Source: Dipetalonema caudispina | Taxonomy: Eukaryota; Nematoda; Chromadorea; Rhabditida; Onchocercidae | Length of the DNA stretch: 64,000 bases | Reading direction: 5' to 3' | NCBI GenBank assembly: GCA_013365325.1 | Contig: JABVXV010000011.1 | Coordinates: 310,001 to 374,000 of the forward strand | In this document: positions 26,301 to 40,619 of the stretch, one piece after another | Numbering within the stretch: position 1 is the stretch's first letter | How the letters are laid out: every line of letters starts with the position of its first letter | Position numbers and translations under genes: made by a program | Notes under the pieces: generated by a model | What the model was told of the DNA's origin: nothing | Database searches by the model: none | The model's input: the letters and a program-made list of their open reading frames with translations, nothing else

Positions 26301-29241
26301 GAGACAAAATGAATTGATTTAATTATTGAAAATAATTGACTCATTAAGAAGTGATTACGAAGAAGCTCAGGAATAATCGTAACTTGCAATACTATCTTGT
26401 CTTCCCCATGAACTCATCCATTTTCCGATTTTTGCATTTTAGAAAGCCTTTAGAATACACGAAAACTAGTATTAGTGGAATATCAAAGAACTTTCGATTT
26501 TGTTGCCCAATGAATCATGGTAAAATGAAGAATAGAATAGGGGAACAATATTACCAACTGATAACTAGCTCGAAATGTTTTTTATGCAAACAATTTGCAT
26601 ATATGTACGATGCTTGTGATCTTCTGTGTGTAAAAAATGTTGTATATACGCTATTTCATGTATATGTAACTAAATGCTATTCCTTTGAGAAGATTCTTCG
26701 TAGTGAACAGATTTTACGATAAGAAAGTAAACGTCAATGTATATTTTCTCTTTAGAATACTTGCAGTATTTATCAGATATCTTTTGCAAAACAAAGTTCT
26801 GTTCTATTCCATAGTATGGGGAATGACTGTTCAAGCATCTCAACTAATGAACAAAAAAATGTGCAATCTAAAACGAAACGAATTTCATGGAATTAGAATG
26901 AAATCCAAGTTTCCAATATTTATTTGTAAAAAATAATTTCAAGTGAATTTACAATGCTAACTAATACTTATCAAACAAATAGGGGAAATGGAATATGACG
27001 AAAGGGTGAATCTTGAAAGATTGAAATGGGATAAAGAAGGAGACGGAAGAATGTGTGATAAAGTAGTAATTATGGGTTATAATTTATTGTTGCAGATAGA
27101 ATAAGTGGTGAAAATGGCAATGAGATAGTAAAACATGTGTAGGAAAGAAGTCTGTTAAATACAATGACCACATAACAAGACGATTTGAGATACATAAACA
27201 TAAACGACAAATTGTCTAATGACACTTCCTGTTTTTCTCCTAGGTGAATGTGAAGCATACTCCATCAATTGTATGTTACTGTACAGTTGTGTCGTCGTTT
27301 TTCTATCCGTTCTTGTCATTCTTTACAAATATTTTTATTGAATATTTATAATCCGTCTATTATTGCCTAGACAATTATCAGTTATCTTTTGTTGAAATGC
27401 TCCTACGAATCAATAGTAAAATACCAGTAGTGATTGTAATTATAGGATGATAATGAAAGATATGAACCTAGAAATGTCGCGAACTTAAGTATAGCAATGA
27501 ATGATGAGAGTGTTGATACAATCATTTTTAATAATGCTGCGTTAGTCGCAAGCGATTCCGGTGTTCGTCATGCTTGTGCTCACACATCAACTATTTCATT
27601 GGATCATGCCGACGGCGAACAGTTCAATGAGGTTGTGCTTCAAAGTTGAATTTTTTTAGTTCTTGACGAGTTCAAAAACTTTTGTGTTACTTTACAGTAA
27701 CACAACGTAGCCAAACTCTTACTGTATGTGAGTGCTTTCACGATATTGGATCATTTCTTGCTAAAAAATATAGTAGCATTATCGATGATGTACTGAATAA
27801 GCCAATGATAATTTCTTTTTCTTTTTTTTTCTTGAAGAATTCCACTGCTCTTCACGCATTGTATCGTCCCTCCACCGATGCAAAACGAAAAACGTTTGTC
27901 ATGAGAAAATTTTCAATGAAATGGATATCACGAATCAAGAATCAAGTGACGCGAAACCTGTTTAGTTCAAAATCTTCCTCATCACTTTCGACGTAAGTCC
28001 ATTAAATGAGTTCGCATGATATTGTAAATTAGATGAACTGGATAATTATTATCTATGAAGGTATATTCCAGTGACATTTATTCTTCCCTGATATTTTACT
28101 GCTTAAAACAACTGTCAAATATAAATCATCCCGCAACTTTAAATTTATCTGTCATACGTACCCGCATCCCCAAGAAATAAACCCGCAAGTAGCACTGTCC
28201 TACAAGTGAACTAAGATTAATTTCTTTATCCGGATGAACTCTTATTGCATCTCTCAACAAATGTAATCCTTCTAAAAAAAAGCGTTACTAGATATGAAAG
28301 ACTATTTCCAGCACGTCATCGATGGAAATTTCAAGTTCAAAAGCGACAACTCGGCCTGCTAGCCTAAAAATCCCAGCTATGACCCGACACGGAAGCACTT
28401 CCAGATTTGGGAATAATTCGAAGCAAAGTTTTCTGACAGCCTTTAGCAGCCGAAGGTTATATATTTCAATGTGATATATAGATAATGTTGACATCTTTTG
28501 TAGCTGCATTCGTTTTAAAGTTTTTGACAAGAGATAAAACTCCAATCGTCTTTACATGTTTGATTTTTATTGGAACCAAAGAAATACAAAAAAAGTGAAA
28601 AATCAAATAGTGGAAAGCCTTTTATCCGTTTTACTCCATTTTCTATGCATCATCAGGAACGTTGGGAATTGGAAACAACAATTCCACTAACACATTAATA
28701 GTGATAACTGATACTTTGCTATCCCTGTAATAGGCTGAATACATTAAGAAGTACGTTTCAGATCATCACGCAAATTATTATCTTTTTCAAATTTGAATAT
28801 TAAAAGAGATAACATTCTGCACTTTCTTTCACCCTTCACTGTATTTCAACGAAAACGTAAGCAGACGAAAGCTGAACGAAGAGCGCACAAAGCATTCCGG
28901 ACAATTACCTTCATCTTTGGATGTTTTGCCATCCTCTGGTCACCCTATTATGTTGTGGTTAGTTTTCTACTTATTCAGAAATTTTTGTGATGAAATAGTT
29001 TGATGAGAAAAAAAGGCTCGACATTTCAACTGAGGAATTTGTTTGGACATAAACATTTGATTTTCAGGCAACGATATATGGATTTTGTCGGCACTGCATA
29101 CCGTCACTACTGTATACGCTCACTTATTACATGTGCTATCTTAATTCAAGTAGCAATCCTTTCGCTTATGCTCTGGCTAACCGTCAGTTCCGTGTTGCCT
29201 TCTTGCGTATTTTACGAGGAAATTTCAATAAAAATTCCTAA
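23374..29241 (+). CDS. gar-2: GAR-2-like G-protein-coupled muscarinic acetylcholine receptor (5' end missing)
   Basis: Class A GPCR of the nematode muscarinic family. Exons: <23374-23475, 24760-24850, 25146-25401, 25548-25659, 25946-26041, 26165-26263, 27446-27631, 27838-27992, 28312-28455, 28807-28957, 29068-29241 (TAA). Every junction keeps phase, giving about 520 residues. TM1 has GNALVIAAY, TM2 LAVSDLIIG, TM3 the amine-binding Asp in FLDYTLC followed by DRY (ADRYLSV), TM6 FAILWSPYY, and TM7 NSSSNPFAY. The stretch SVCHTASYIKWQSPAKAQ and KQTKAERRAHKAFRTITF before TM6 are close to C. elegans GAR-2. Muscarinic receptors carry Asn where WSPYY has its second Tyr, and the worm GARs differ there. 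The third intracellular loop is about 245 residues over six exons, Ser/Thr-rich. The exon for the extracellular N-terminus lies upstream and was not found. Confidence 0.9.
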
Positions 29242-31293
29242 ATTGAAATCTAATAAAAATAAATCTTTACATGTATCCTCAAGCTATATTGTTCAGGGTT
29301 TGTTAAAATTAGGACTTTAATCTAGAATATCTTCTCAATGTAAGACAACTTGTTGTATGTTGAATCAACCTTTAGAAATAAGTTGCTATTACAACATCCA
29401 AATGTTACTCTTTTCACACTGCGCAAATGTCAGATTTTGCTGGCGAGAAAATTCCCAATTAAATTAAGACCAAGTAAGAAAATTGGCAAAAAGGTTTCTT
29501 AAAAATTCAATGAATGCAATCACCGACACTGTCATACTTACGGATATACCTTCCTGGATCTAGAAGTGCAGAAACAAGTTTATACTTCTACATTCTTTAC
29601 CATGTATATTTCACGTGCCTCAAAACCAGCTGTAATGAAAAAGTGAAATGTTTCATTAATTGTTATTAATGTCAGCATAAAAAATGACAATTTAGATTAT
29701 TTGTATGTGCATTGATCTTTATTTATGCTAACGAAGTGTCAGGGTATATTCCGATGATCACTGTTTCGAAAACATATGATCGGTTACGTAAAGATTCACG
29801 CAAATTAAATAGACTAACAGATATAACAACTCAAGGTGAAGTTTCCAGATAATTTAGATGACTTATTATTCTCTGTGCATACTGTAAATTGATAAAATAG
29901 CCTTCCACTATTGTTTAAACAATTTACATCATTAACTTGAGTAATCAAAATGGGAAAAAGGATGAAACCGAACTGGTATAACAATGCTAGATGTAGCTGG
30001 AAAGAAGGGGGAAGTATAAAGTAAATGAATTGTTGCGATTCCTCTGCCAGAAGCGACAACTGACGGATTACTGTGAGGATGACAGAATTTAGACCTATAT
30101 TGCAAGAAGTAGATCGAATGGAAAGCTTGAGGATTTCAACAGTAAAACTAAACTGGGTACAGTGAGAGTCAAACTTCCTGCTGTATTTGTCAATAAAGTT
30201 CCTGTGTATTGAACCTTGATCTTTCCTGATAGCGAATTTGACAGCCTCAAAAACTAAAAGGACCCAACGGTTCTAAAGCTACCTAGTCAAACAAACTACT
30301 TCATCCATTGTTTTGTATGCAGATATCTGAAATTATGTCGATTACAAGTTCAATATAATGACATGACTTGCATTGTAAAAAATTTCCACTTATTGCAAAT
30401 TGTAAAACATACTATACTGGTAATAACCGTTTCGAATGCTACGAACTTCATTCTTAATATGCTCGATTTCCGACCTAGACTTGGTTCTTAACGTTCCTGA
30501 TGCCTTTCTGCATAGATGTTTAATGTAAGACTCGACTAATGTGTTCGTTCAGGAAGTAGTTAGACTGAACTATAAACTCCAGTCAATCCAGACAAAGTTC
30601 AGTACTGTAGAATCTTAACAGAACCTTCAAATCTGAGATGTCCAGTATTGTGGGATACATCCCCAAAAGTGCAACTCACACTACTTTTTCATAGATATTA
30701 TATTTAAAAATCTTGAAAATTATACACGTAAAAATTATAATTTGAGGAAGAATATGAAAAAAAAAAAAAACATTGAAATATGATGTAAATTGAGCATCTG
30801 AAGAACATATACATGATAAATCGAGATTTGTATATCCTTACCTGCTTGCTCATTCCAAAACACCCATGAAATATGCAGCCATTTTTCAAACGCTGATCAT
30901 GAGTTATCCGCTGATAGATACATAAAATGGATTATAAGATGGAGCAACTATTTTATATATTATCATACGCACTGACATAATTTCAGAAATGAAAATTTTG
31001 AACGCAGTGAAGTCATTTCATTAAAAGCAACATATGGGAACATTTTTAACAAGGGTACTACAGTAATTACTGGCTATCAAATACTTTTACAACATTAGTC
31101 ATTGGGGAAAAAAAAGAAAAAAAGGAAAAAACAATAGCAACACCCAAAGAGAATGCCGCAATCTCTAATACGATAGCCAAAATGTAAACCAGACGGAGAA
31201 TGTTTAACAACAAAAACTGAGTTTTCAAAAAAACAATAAATTTTACCCGCAGGTTTCCTATTCGTATAATAACAATAAAAACAAAAATTTCCA
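29242..31293. other. Intergenic between convergent genes
   Basis: 3' flanks of the gar-2-like gene (AATAAA-like signals just after its stop, about 29250-29265) and of the FIP200-like gene. No gene was recognised on either strand. Confidence 0.5.
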
Positions 31294-34200
31294 CTATTCA
31301 TCAGCATGACGTCGAATACTCGATGTATCTATTTGCAATGGTTCTACCTCCACCCGATAAAACTTCGTCCCAACTTTCAAATTGTAACTGAAGAAGTGAA
31401 ATTAATTAACTGAAGTGAAATTAATTCTGGACAGTTATTCCTCTTAGGACAATGAAGAAATAACGTGCACTAACCGATTATCCGTTTTACGAATTTTGCA
31501 TAATTCTAAGCGAGTAGTTACTGCCATTAACCAGTTAGGACGCTGACCAACGGCAGCGACAGCCGCTGACTGTCGATCCCACTTTACTCCCATGCGTTTC
31601 AAACTACTTTCTTTGACAAAGTGAAATATTGGAGAAACACTGAAATATGTCTTGATCTAGCAACAATTTTTATGTATGTAAATAATCTATTTGCGACTTC
31701 AAAGTATATTATATCAAGCCATTTCATCAACAGCAAATAACTGATGAGTGAATATGTTAAAAAGCCTCATGTTTGACCTGTAAGACGACTCACTGTGGTG
31801 TTGTAATGACAACAGCAGGAAACCGAAATATGATTATAACTATGATGGCTTCAATCAGACCGTGAAAATGCAGCATAGTTTATACATCGCGAGTTTAGTG
31901 AGCATAGGGGTGACAAAAATTTGAGCCTTTTACAGGTGGTAAGTGGTATTAAAACATCTATTTGACGTACATCATATCTAGCTACTGATATAAAAAGAGG
32001 AGAAACTATAATATGAAGTGTGAAAAAGCAAGATGTGATCACTAACAAAAGTGAAAAAAGAAGTCTGTCACGATATCGACGAAGAAATAATGGAGTGCCA
32101 AATGTGTGCATTAAACGACAGGGAAATAAATGCGTCAAAAGAAGACGTTATCACGATCTGGAGTGCGTATCTTGTGTAACATTGTTGCTGTGGAGATGGC
32201 GGACTCAATTTAAGGGAAGTAACCCATGACAGATTACCTGCCTAACTACACAATAGAATTCCAACATGGTCGAGAAGATTTCGCAGAAAATTTAAGCAAT
32301 TCTTGTCATTTACCGCGTACGTGGACGAATAGTATATTTCACAGACCCTCTCGTCATGGCGGTAAATAAAAATGAACCTTGCCTTAAACTTGAAATTTGC
32401 ATCTTTTCCAAATACATAAAAAAGTTATACTGTCCGACTAATCGTTAACATAGCCCAATGATGTCTTTTAAATACTACTTTGGACAAAAGCATATCAGTG
32501 TTCATTACTGTACTACTTTTTAAGAAGATCTAGGAAAGCAGGCAACAAACACCAGCAGACAAAGTTTCATGTAATGACCATTTTATAGTAAATAGTGGGC
32601 TTGTTTTTCTTTATAAAAATGTTACAAAGAAGATGTGATAAAATTCATGAAAGAAAACTAGCCTGAACAATATATAGGCGTTATGCGGCTCACTCCAAAC
32701 AATCAAGACAGCACAGTGTTCGTGAATGTCCTGCACTGTAATCATTGTTCGCATCTCTCGCAATGATATAGTTGTTTGCGCAGTAGCCGGTCTAACCGTA
32801 ACTGGTGCAATATCCTCATCCGAATCTGCCTGAAAAGATATCGTCAGTCGGAAAAGAGCCATAAAAAACATGGGACTTGAAGAAATAAAATTATTCCAAT
32901 TTTAGCCTTCTTCACTCCGATTCACGGAATCAAAACGGAGTGAGGTATGATCATATAACTTAAAAGCTTATCGGCATCTTACCTGCGCTCTCAGTTCTTC
33001 ATCTGTGTTTTCATCTTTTTCCGAATCCCTGTCCTCAGCCTTCACTTCTGAGGATTCCGTCATACTTGTAGCTTCTAAAAAAAGGGGATTGATAATGAAA
33101 ATATCTATTCATAACTCTCTAATTATATCATTCTAGGATAAGGCAACATGAAAAACCAGTAACAGCTATAAAAAAATAAGCCAGCATTAAATATTCGGTA
33201 TAAACACGGAATCCTCGCGTAACTGTTTCACGCCAAGTAATTGGGCTAACCGTTATCTATCTATAACAGCCAGAAGCGTGGTAATCAGACAGATGAAACA
33301 ATTCGTTAATAAATATAATCGTGAACTCATCCTACAAGAAAAATCTTATTTGTAATAGAGCTAACATCCATGCAGACTGGGATGATCAGCATAGGTTTTG
33401 ATATACAAATTTTCAAAGACACAATTAGAGCAAAAGCAACAAAAAACCATACCATGACTAACAGTAAAAGATTTCAAGAGACATCCTCTGGATAGGTCGT
33501 TAGATACTGAACTAACAGCAGCGTCCTCTTGAGAATCAATCAACTCAGACCTGAAATGAAATAATTTTGCTGCCTCTTAAAATTAACCGAATTTTATTCC
33601 CAAATGAAAAATGGAAAAATGGAAGTGTGAATAAACTTACGCAACCGAATATCTCTCCTTCGTGTTGATTGGCACTCTTCCAAGCAGAGAGTTTTCGTGA
33701 GCAGTTGTGCATTTTTCCTGAAGATTTCAGATCCTTTGTTCAAAAAATTAGCAAAAACTTATCATAACTTCATGTCTTTCCCCGCACACAGAGATCAAAG
33801 CACATTTTCCCCTATCTGGATTCTACAAAAGTCATCTCAAACAATGCTCTTTCTTAATCTACAAAGATTTGTTTCAGTCTTTTATTTTAAACTACTCCTA
33901 TGAAATGGTACAAAAGCGGAAAAATACCAAAACTTGGCACAACTACGTTCCAAAAATTTGTTTTACCAAAAAATCATTATTCCGCATTTAAATGATTTAA
34001 ACTTAAATAAATTTTTCATCTAAAGTTAACGACAATGGAACAGTCGTATACAAAACGACTTGTAAAAGCAGGACTACTGTTCATTCTTGAAATGCCAAAT
34101 TTTAAGAACATTGTATACCTTGTTTCCCTTTTCGCAACTAGCTCCGGTCTCATCGTTGGCAACCGCGCTAACAGTATTTTCAACAGTCTGGTGAACAACG

Positions 34201-37200
34201 CTTTCACGAAGTTTATGTAAAGCTGCCTTCAGTGAATCAATTTCCTTATTCTTTCTCTAGAACGAAGTACAAATAAAATTCTTCCGAATCAAATAAGTCA
34301 GCAATGTACATCAAAACTTACTGGTCTCAAACTTTGAGTTGACTTACTCATTAATCATACATTAATGAACATTATACGAACCTTTATTTCTTCACTGTGA
34401 GACGAAACTTTACGCTCCAGTGCCAACTCGTAGTCAACAACTAAAGTTTTATACATTTCGTTTCTTTCGACTTCCATTCTACAAAGCCAACATAAGAATA
34501 ACATCACGAAACGTCAGAAAAATGCAATAAAACAGAAAATCCGGATCATTTTCATTAATAAGAAACCATGCGGAGCTGATAAAAATAGAATGAAATTTAA
34601 AAAGTTTCGCAGTAGGTGAAGAAGATTAAATTATAATAAATATACGGTAAGAGAGCGTACTTAGCAACAGTATTTTCTGCACTTAACTGCTGTTCACGAA
34701 GCTGGGAAATTTCCTTCTTCTGAAGTTCAATAACTTGCCGAAGTTCGGAAACAACATCTTTTCCGGGTAATTCCTCAACATCGCCCTAGAAAAAGTGCAT
34801 GAATGGATCTTCATTGTATAAAAATAATATTAACTATGAATATCACCAATTACACAATACTTCGCTCAAAAATTCTCAATGAAACGAAAAGACAAGGACA
34901 AAGTTCTCAATGTTCATGGTCGAAAATTTTCATAAAACAGATGATGTTTTAGCCAGTTTGACGATTTAAAATGTAAAATACCATTGAGAGCGACTCTGTC
35001 AGTTTATCCTCTGTTTCAGGTTCAGTGGCGGCGTCCTTGCAAATAGGCTTACTGGGTTGACCAGAGATAGAAACTGTGTTCCTATATCTAATATACGCGT
35101 TGTTTATTCGTTTTGATGCCTCGTCCGAGTATTCTTTAGTTTGATTTTCAGCAAGAATCAGTTCTTGTTTCAAGTGCATTAACTGCTAAAATTATTACAT
35201 GTAATAACAAATATGACGAAGACTATTACGATGCTATGCAATCTTATGTGAAACAGAAAAATGCGTAGGAAGCTAACCAGCGAAAGTCTCTTCAACCCAT
35301 CCTGTAAACAGAGCAGACTCCCAGACTGAGATCTTTCAAACACCTCAGCAATCTGTAATGAAAATTCTTTAGATTGCATAGGATTTCACGCTTGATCATT
35401 ACATGAACTAATGTTTAAAAAACAAAATAAAATAATTGGAGTTTGAAGCAATTAAAAAAGTGAGCCAAAATATTAGAGTATTACAATGAGTTTACCCTCT
35501 GCTGATAACTGATATGATCTTCAGGTGTGCCAAATTGACTAGATTTGTCTGACTTTGGCTATAATAAAAATATTCTAGTTAAGGAATGCCTTAAATATTT
35601 CCTATAAATGACATTAGGAAGAATTAAAAATAAAATGTTTCACAGCATCACAGTTTATTATACACAGATTCGGCAGAAAAAGAAGTTTTCATACGATGTA
35701 AACATTGTACCTTCACTGAATTTCCTTCTTCGACTAATGGCGCAACGACCTGAAGTACGGATGCACTGTGAGGTATTGCGATCGGTTCACTTTTTGTAAC
35801 ATTCAGTCCCGTATATGCCTTACTTTCAATTTCTACCTCAGTTTCAGCAGTCTGAAATTTTGTAAACAAGAAATAATTATATTATTAATAAATTACGTTT
35901 AAATTAAAAACAACTATATTGTTAATATACTAGGTTTCTCATTCAATTCGCAAAAAAAGATAAAACTAGCAACGTTTTACAATGTTTTTCAAGTAGCCCA
36001 ATTTTCAATCATCAATCTTGCAAGATAACCAATTTTAACAGAACGAATGCAGGGGAACGGTAGGACTTCAAAGTTGTAAAACGACATAAGCTGGCTGTGG
36101 ATACGATTAATGAACTTTTTACATTACTGTTGAAGACCAGGAAGCTTCACACGTACCCCTTCCTCAAACACGATAAAAGTCCATATGAGATATAACATTT
36201 AGCAGCTTCATGCCTAGCAACAATTTCAGATGCTGTTGTAGCATATGATGACAGAATCTTTTTTATGATTTCAGGAAGGAAAAAAAAATTCTTAAATAAT
36301 GAGTCATTGAATATAAATGATTATCCAGTTAAGGTTAAACGACAATGCTAGTAAAAACAAATATACGTTAAACGTAGTAAAAACAAATCATCATCCTGTT
36401 TCGAACCTATAACATTACTATCGTTACTCTTGTTTTACTCGTGGAAAGCCGTATGATAACCACTGACCTATCACTAGTCGATTTACCACAGATTTCTCTT
36501 TTGGCTAAAATTAATAAGTAAACCGTAACATTACAGAGAATTCAAACCCATGAATAATATATTTGTGCGAACCTCTGTTTCAGTTTGACCATTTTTTTTC
36601 ATTCATCTGACTTAGTCCAATACAACATTTTTAGCAAAAAAAAATTGAAAAAGAGACTTAACGACACGACTCAAAAAGCGCTCTAATAATTAAAGGTAGT
36701 GTGCAAGAAAATAATCTTGAATAAAATTTTGCTGCAATTATAATCGCTCCGCTGCACAATTTTAAATCACTTTTCGGTTGAATTTTTGACATGATATACA
36801 ATATTTTTATGAATTTTAAAAGCAATACCTCATTATGTGAGGCATCAAATAGGGATGCAAGTGAGTTAAGTGGCTTTGCAGGAGATTCTTCCACCATGTC
36901 CAAACTCAACGTAGAGCCAAATCGTGATGGTGGTGATTTAGCTAACATTGTTGCGTTTGAAGGTAAAGCATCCAAATTTTCGTCACCGCTGAAAATTGTG
37001 GTAGATAGTCACAATTAATGGGGAAGACAAAAAAGATAAATAAGGGCTGCATTTTTAAGTGCTTAGTATAAGCACCAACCAGGAAATGCAGGGAATGGAT
37101 TTGCTCTAGTTAAAATTTCCCGTCAGTGGTGTTCAAAGAATATAAACTTCAATCCAAGAATATTTTAAATAATCTTTTGTTACTAAATGAATGAAGTAAT

Positions 37201-40200
37201 TACCTCAACCAATGTGTAGATGGGAAATTTTTGTTCAAATTTGCAACGTTAATTGTAGCATCGGCCGTGTAGAATGATTCTTCTCTTTTTAAAACTGGAG
37301 GAGTCATTTGTGAACCAGATGCAAGTCGTGGATCTCTGACAGAAAGTCGCTGATAAATAAAGGGATCTGTCACTCTTAGCAAATTTGCTAAACACGGAAC
37401 GGCCTAAACAACAAATTCATTGATACCAACTTAGCTGAAATGATAATAGCTTAAATGAGAACTAAAAATGACGAAACCATGCGTAATCATTCGAAAAAAA
37501 TTCCAGCATACCTGTCTTAAAGTCCTCAGATCCGCTGGAGCTACAGGAGGCAAGTTTTTGTCAAAATGTGCCAAGCCACTGGGAGCAAAGTTTGGAAAAT
37601 TATCAAACATGCCCGGGAATAACTGTTTTAAAAAGTGTCGTCCTAATTTTTGCTTGAATACTTCGCGTACAGATGTTTCTTCCGTAACCAAAGCAACACT
37701 TTTTTCCATAAATGAAGTAAACCACGACTCAAATTCCTGCAAAAAAAATGATAAATTAGCATATTTAAACCATAATGCTGCAGTAATGAAATTAAAAAAT
37801 TCAGGTTACGAACTGGCTGCAGTACACTTCGACGAAGACATTCGGTAAGTGCCGTAGCAAACATTATTGGACTCTCCTTCACTTGCCGAATGATGTCCAG
37901 TCGGTTCCGTAAAGCAATATATTTTTCTTCAAATAAAATTATTTGATTGTTCGTGGTATGTAATCTATCATAGACCTGAAAAAAAAAAATCATTTTTTCA
38001 TTTTTCAGGGTATAATTACGCTCAGTAAACCGAAAATTTCCAATCCATTTAAGATTTCAATATCTTGACAACTTGTAGCATGCGACATAAAGAGTAGTGC
38101 AAAATCGTTTTTTTTTTTTCGACACCAACTATTTGATCGCAAAAATAACCTGCAATATCCATCCCCGAAGTCTTGTTCTAATATTGTTTAGCAACTCGAT
38201 CTTGGATTGCTGAAAAGCTTTTCCCATTTTCTGCATCTGTTCAATTAGCTTTTTGACTTCCAACATTTTTTCCCGCTGATTTAACACAACATCCTATAAA
38301 ATAAAGAGCTTACTTCTTGTAGTCAATAGAAACGTAATTGTATTCTATACTCCTTGAAAAGATGACAATAAATAAAAAGCAAAACTTTACTCTGGTAGAC
38401 TGCGAATCAACAACCGGTTGTGACACAGCAAAACATAAATCCTTCAGCAATTTCGTTTCTTCTGGAAAGTTGTGTTAATGAGGTAGGCGAATAATTCTGT
38501 TATTTTAGAATTCTAAGTCTAATGTCATGAAATCTTGTGTGAGTATAGGTCTCCTTTATCGAAACAAGGGATGACTGCAAGAACCAAACTTTTAAAAAAT
38601 GAAAACATGATGGAACTAACGTTCTTTACTGTGGAACATTGCGTCTAACTGTGTAAGACGAGTATTTATACCACGAATATTGCGCATTTCAGGATTATTG
38701 ACTTTCTCACTGACATATCTCATATTAGATACCACCTGTTTATATTCGGTATCGCTCGTCTGCAATTAGAAGCGTGTTTGATTATTTTATAGAAAACGAT
38801 GTCAACAATTTACTTAATACTTTTCGTACTATAATGGTAGGAAGCCAAAGTATTTTAAAAATTGAACAACGTTTGAGCATATTGACTTGTAATATTTCTA
38901 CACGAGTATCCAACATAATCACTGATCAATGTGAGCCACACTTAATGATGGGATCGTCAGTCCGAAGCATATACATTTTTGATGGTAGGATACAAAAGCG
39001 TACACCTACTTTTTATGAAATTATAACTAAACAAAAGCATGAGAACGCATACACTATTTCACGTTATTTCATGTAAGTTAAAAATGTTGAGAACCTTGGC
39101 GTAAAGATCTAAAAAAGATGATGGTTGAAACCGCACCTTAGACAAGAGCATATTAACTTGCTCCGACATTTCTTCCAACGAATTTTGTGGGTCGGCACGA
39201 GCAATATATTCGTACAGCGTGCATTCTTCAGTGGCTTTCGATGATCCTTGCAATTTATATGAATTTGACAATAAAGCTGAGGGAATTTTGATCTGAAAGA
39301 ATCCCGTGAAAAACCACTGTCCTATGGAAGGTGAAACGGTACCTTTTACACAGGAAAACAATGCTACACAACAAAATCTGAGTGCTGACTTGTTGCAAAG
39401 TACGAAGCACGTTATCGAAATCTTGCAGCAAGGTTTCAGCTTTGATTTTCATTGTTTTCAAACGTTCATAGCGAGAGAGAAAACGCTCGGATTTTTTCTC
39501 AATTTGAGTTCGTGAATCATAAAGATTGGATATTAGCGCTAACCATCCCTGCAAACGAAATATTTAGTATCTATAACAGAAGGACTGATATGTAATAACA
39601 TAAAATGAAGAGAGAAATGATAATGAAAATGACAAATTTACTTGATGCAAAAGTTGATGATCTTGAACTAAACGAGCACAAAGCTGTAAGCTTCTTTCAG
39701 CAACTTTTAATCCTAGACGCCCAGCATCACAGTAGCGCGTAATCAATGGCCTTGATATTGTTGAGCTATCAAGAACACGCAGCTCATCGTACAAACCTGC
39801 AAATAGTCTTTTAATATGGAATAACAGTTTTTTTAGAAAAAAAAGTATTCGAATTTAGCAAAATTACGTACTGTAAGAGTATAGCCTTTACAAAACTAGT
39901 ATTCGCTAAATCCTAAACCGTATACAACACTTCTTTAGTTTACTAATGTCAACGTGTTATGATCAAATAGTTTTACTCTGTACATCATTTCTGGAAACAT
40001 ATTTTCGAAAAAGAAGAAAAAACAATCTAATCAGAAGATAATCCCTGAAGGAGATTTCTGATGAAGGAGTTTCCTGAGGTTATAACTGGGAGCTTTGCCT
40101 ATCATTTATATATTTATTTATATGTATATATACGTATATAGCATACCCGCGCATAATGTGCACAATTCATCACTATTCGTCAGCTCTGTATACTGACTAT

Positions 40201-40619
40201 CTTCTTTGTATAATTTACGAAATAAGAACAGTGGATTTGACTCCGTACCAGCTCCTTGATAATGTGACACCTGTTTCTCCGACTGTAACCCTTCGCCTCC
40301 GGAAACAAGCAAAGCCTGCAAACCTGAGTCATTTCGATCATTTCGTGCTGTTCGGAATAGCGCTATAGCTATCCGGAAAAAGTAAAGGTTGAATTAGAGT
40401 ATTCCTTATTATTGGCATTAATTGAACTTCGCAAACTTGTGTTCCAATAGTTGTCTAAAAAATCGTAAATTCAAGAACTAACAAAAACGAACTTGTTCTG
40501 CAACAGGCACCCGAGTTATTTCTTCTATAACACATTGTAGTTTATGAACCGAACCAAGTGCAACAGATACTTCTAAAGCCTGCAGAGAACCCTCGTTCAC
40601 GTAGAAAACGTAAAACATT
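31294..40619 (-). CDS. FIP200 / RB1CC1 (Atg11-type) autophagy scaffold
   Basis: Large scaffold of the ULK/ATG1 autophagy-initiation complex; the C. elegans relative is ATG-11/EPG-7. About 25 exons and 1,100 codons. The start at 40619 opens a ubiquitin-like fold (MFYVFYVNEGS; then 40315-40147 with ALLVSGGEGL and NPLFLFRK), the usual FIP200 N-terminus. Further exons: 39796-39642, 39548-39390, 39292-39137, 38759-38621, 38461-38391, 38293-38150, about 37975-37807, 37736-37512 (EFESWF, FPGMFDNFPNFAP), 37403-37204, 36988-36829, about 35851-35711, 35560-35496, 35352-35278, 35185-34982, 34785-34661, 34478-34382, 34256-34119, 33717-33641, 33550-33453, 33074-32993, 32829-32663, 31639-31475, 31387-31294 (TAG). 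Middle exons are coiled coil (for example LRQVIELQKKEISQLREQQ). The C-terminal exons form the Atg11/claw domain: VLIVWSEPHNAYILF, VSPIFHFVKESSLKR, KVGTKFYRVE. The last intron but one has a GC donor. Middle exon limits are approximate. Confidence 0.88.

Noticed and set aside
31388..31425. Tandem duplication of about 19 bp containing GTGAAATTAATT near the last FIP200-like intron
   Set aside because: Minor replication-slippage type repeat.
36395..36480. Minus-strand stretch with a tRNA A-box-like segment (TAGGTCAGTGGTTATCA) and a GGTTCGAA B-box-like segment
   Set aside because: The T-arm and acceptor arms do not pair and the gap between boxes is too long. At best it is a degraded tRNA-like relic.
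37468..37848. 126-codon plus-strand ORF inside the FIP200-like region
   Set aside because: It is antisense to the conserved EFESWF exon and runs across an exon-intron boundary; a shadow ORF.
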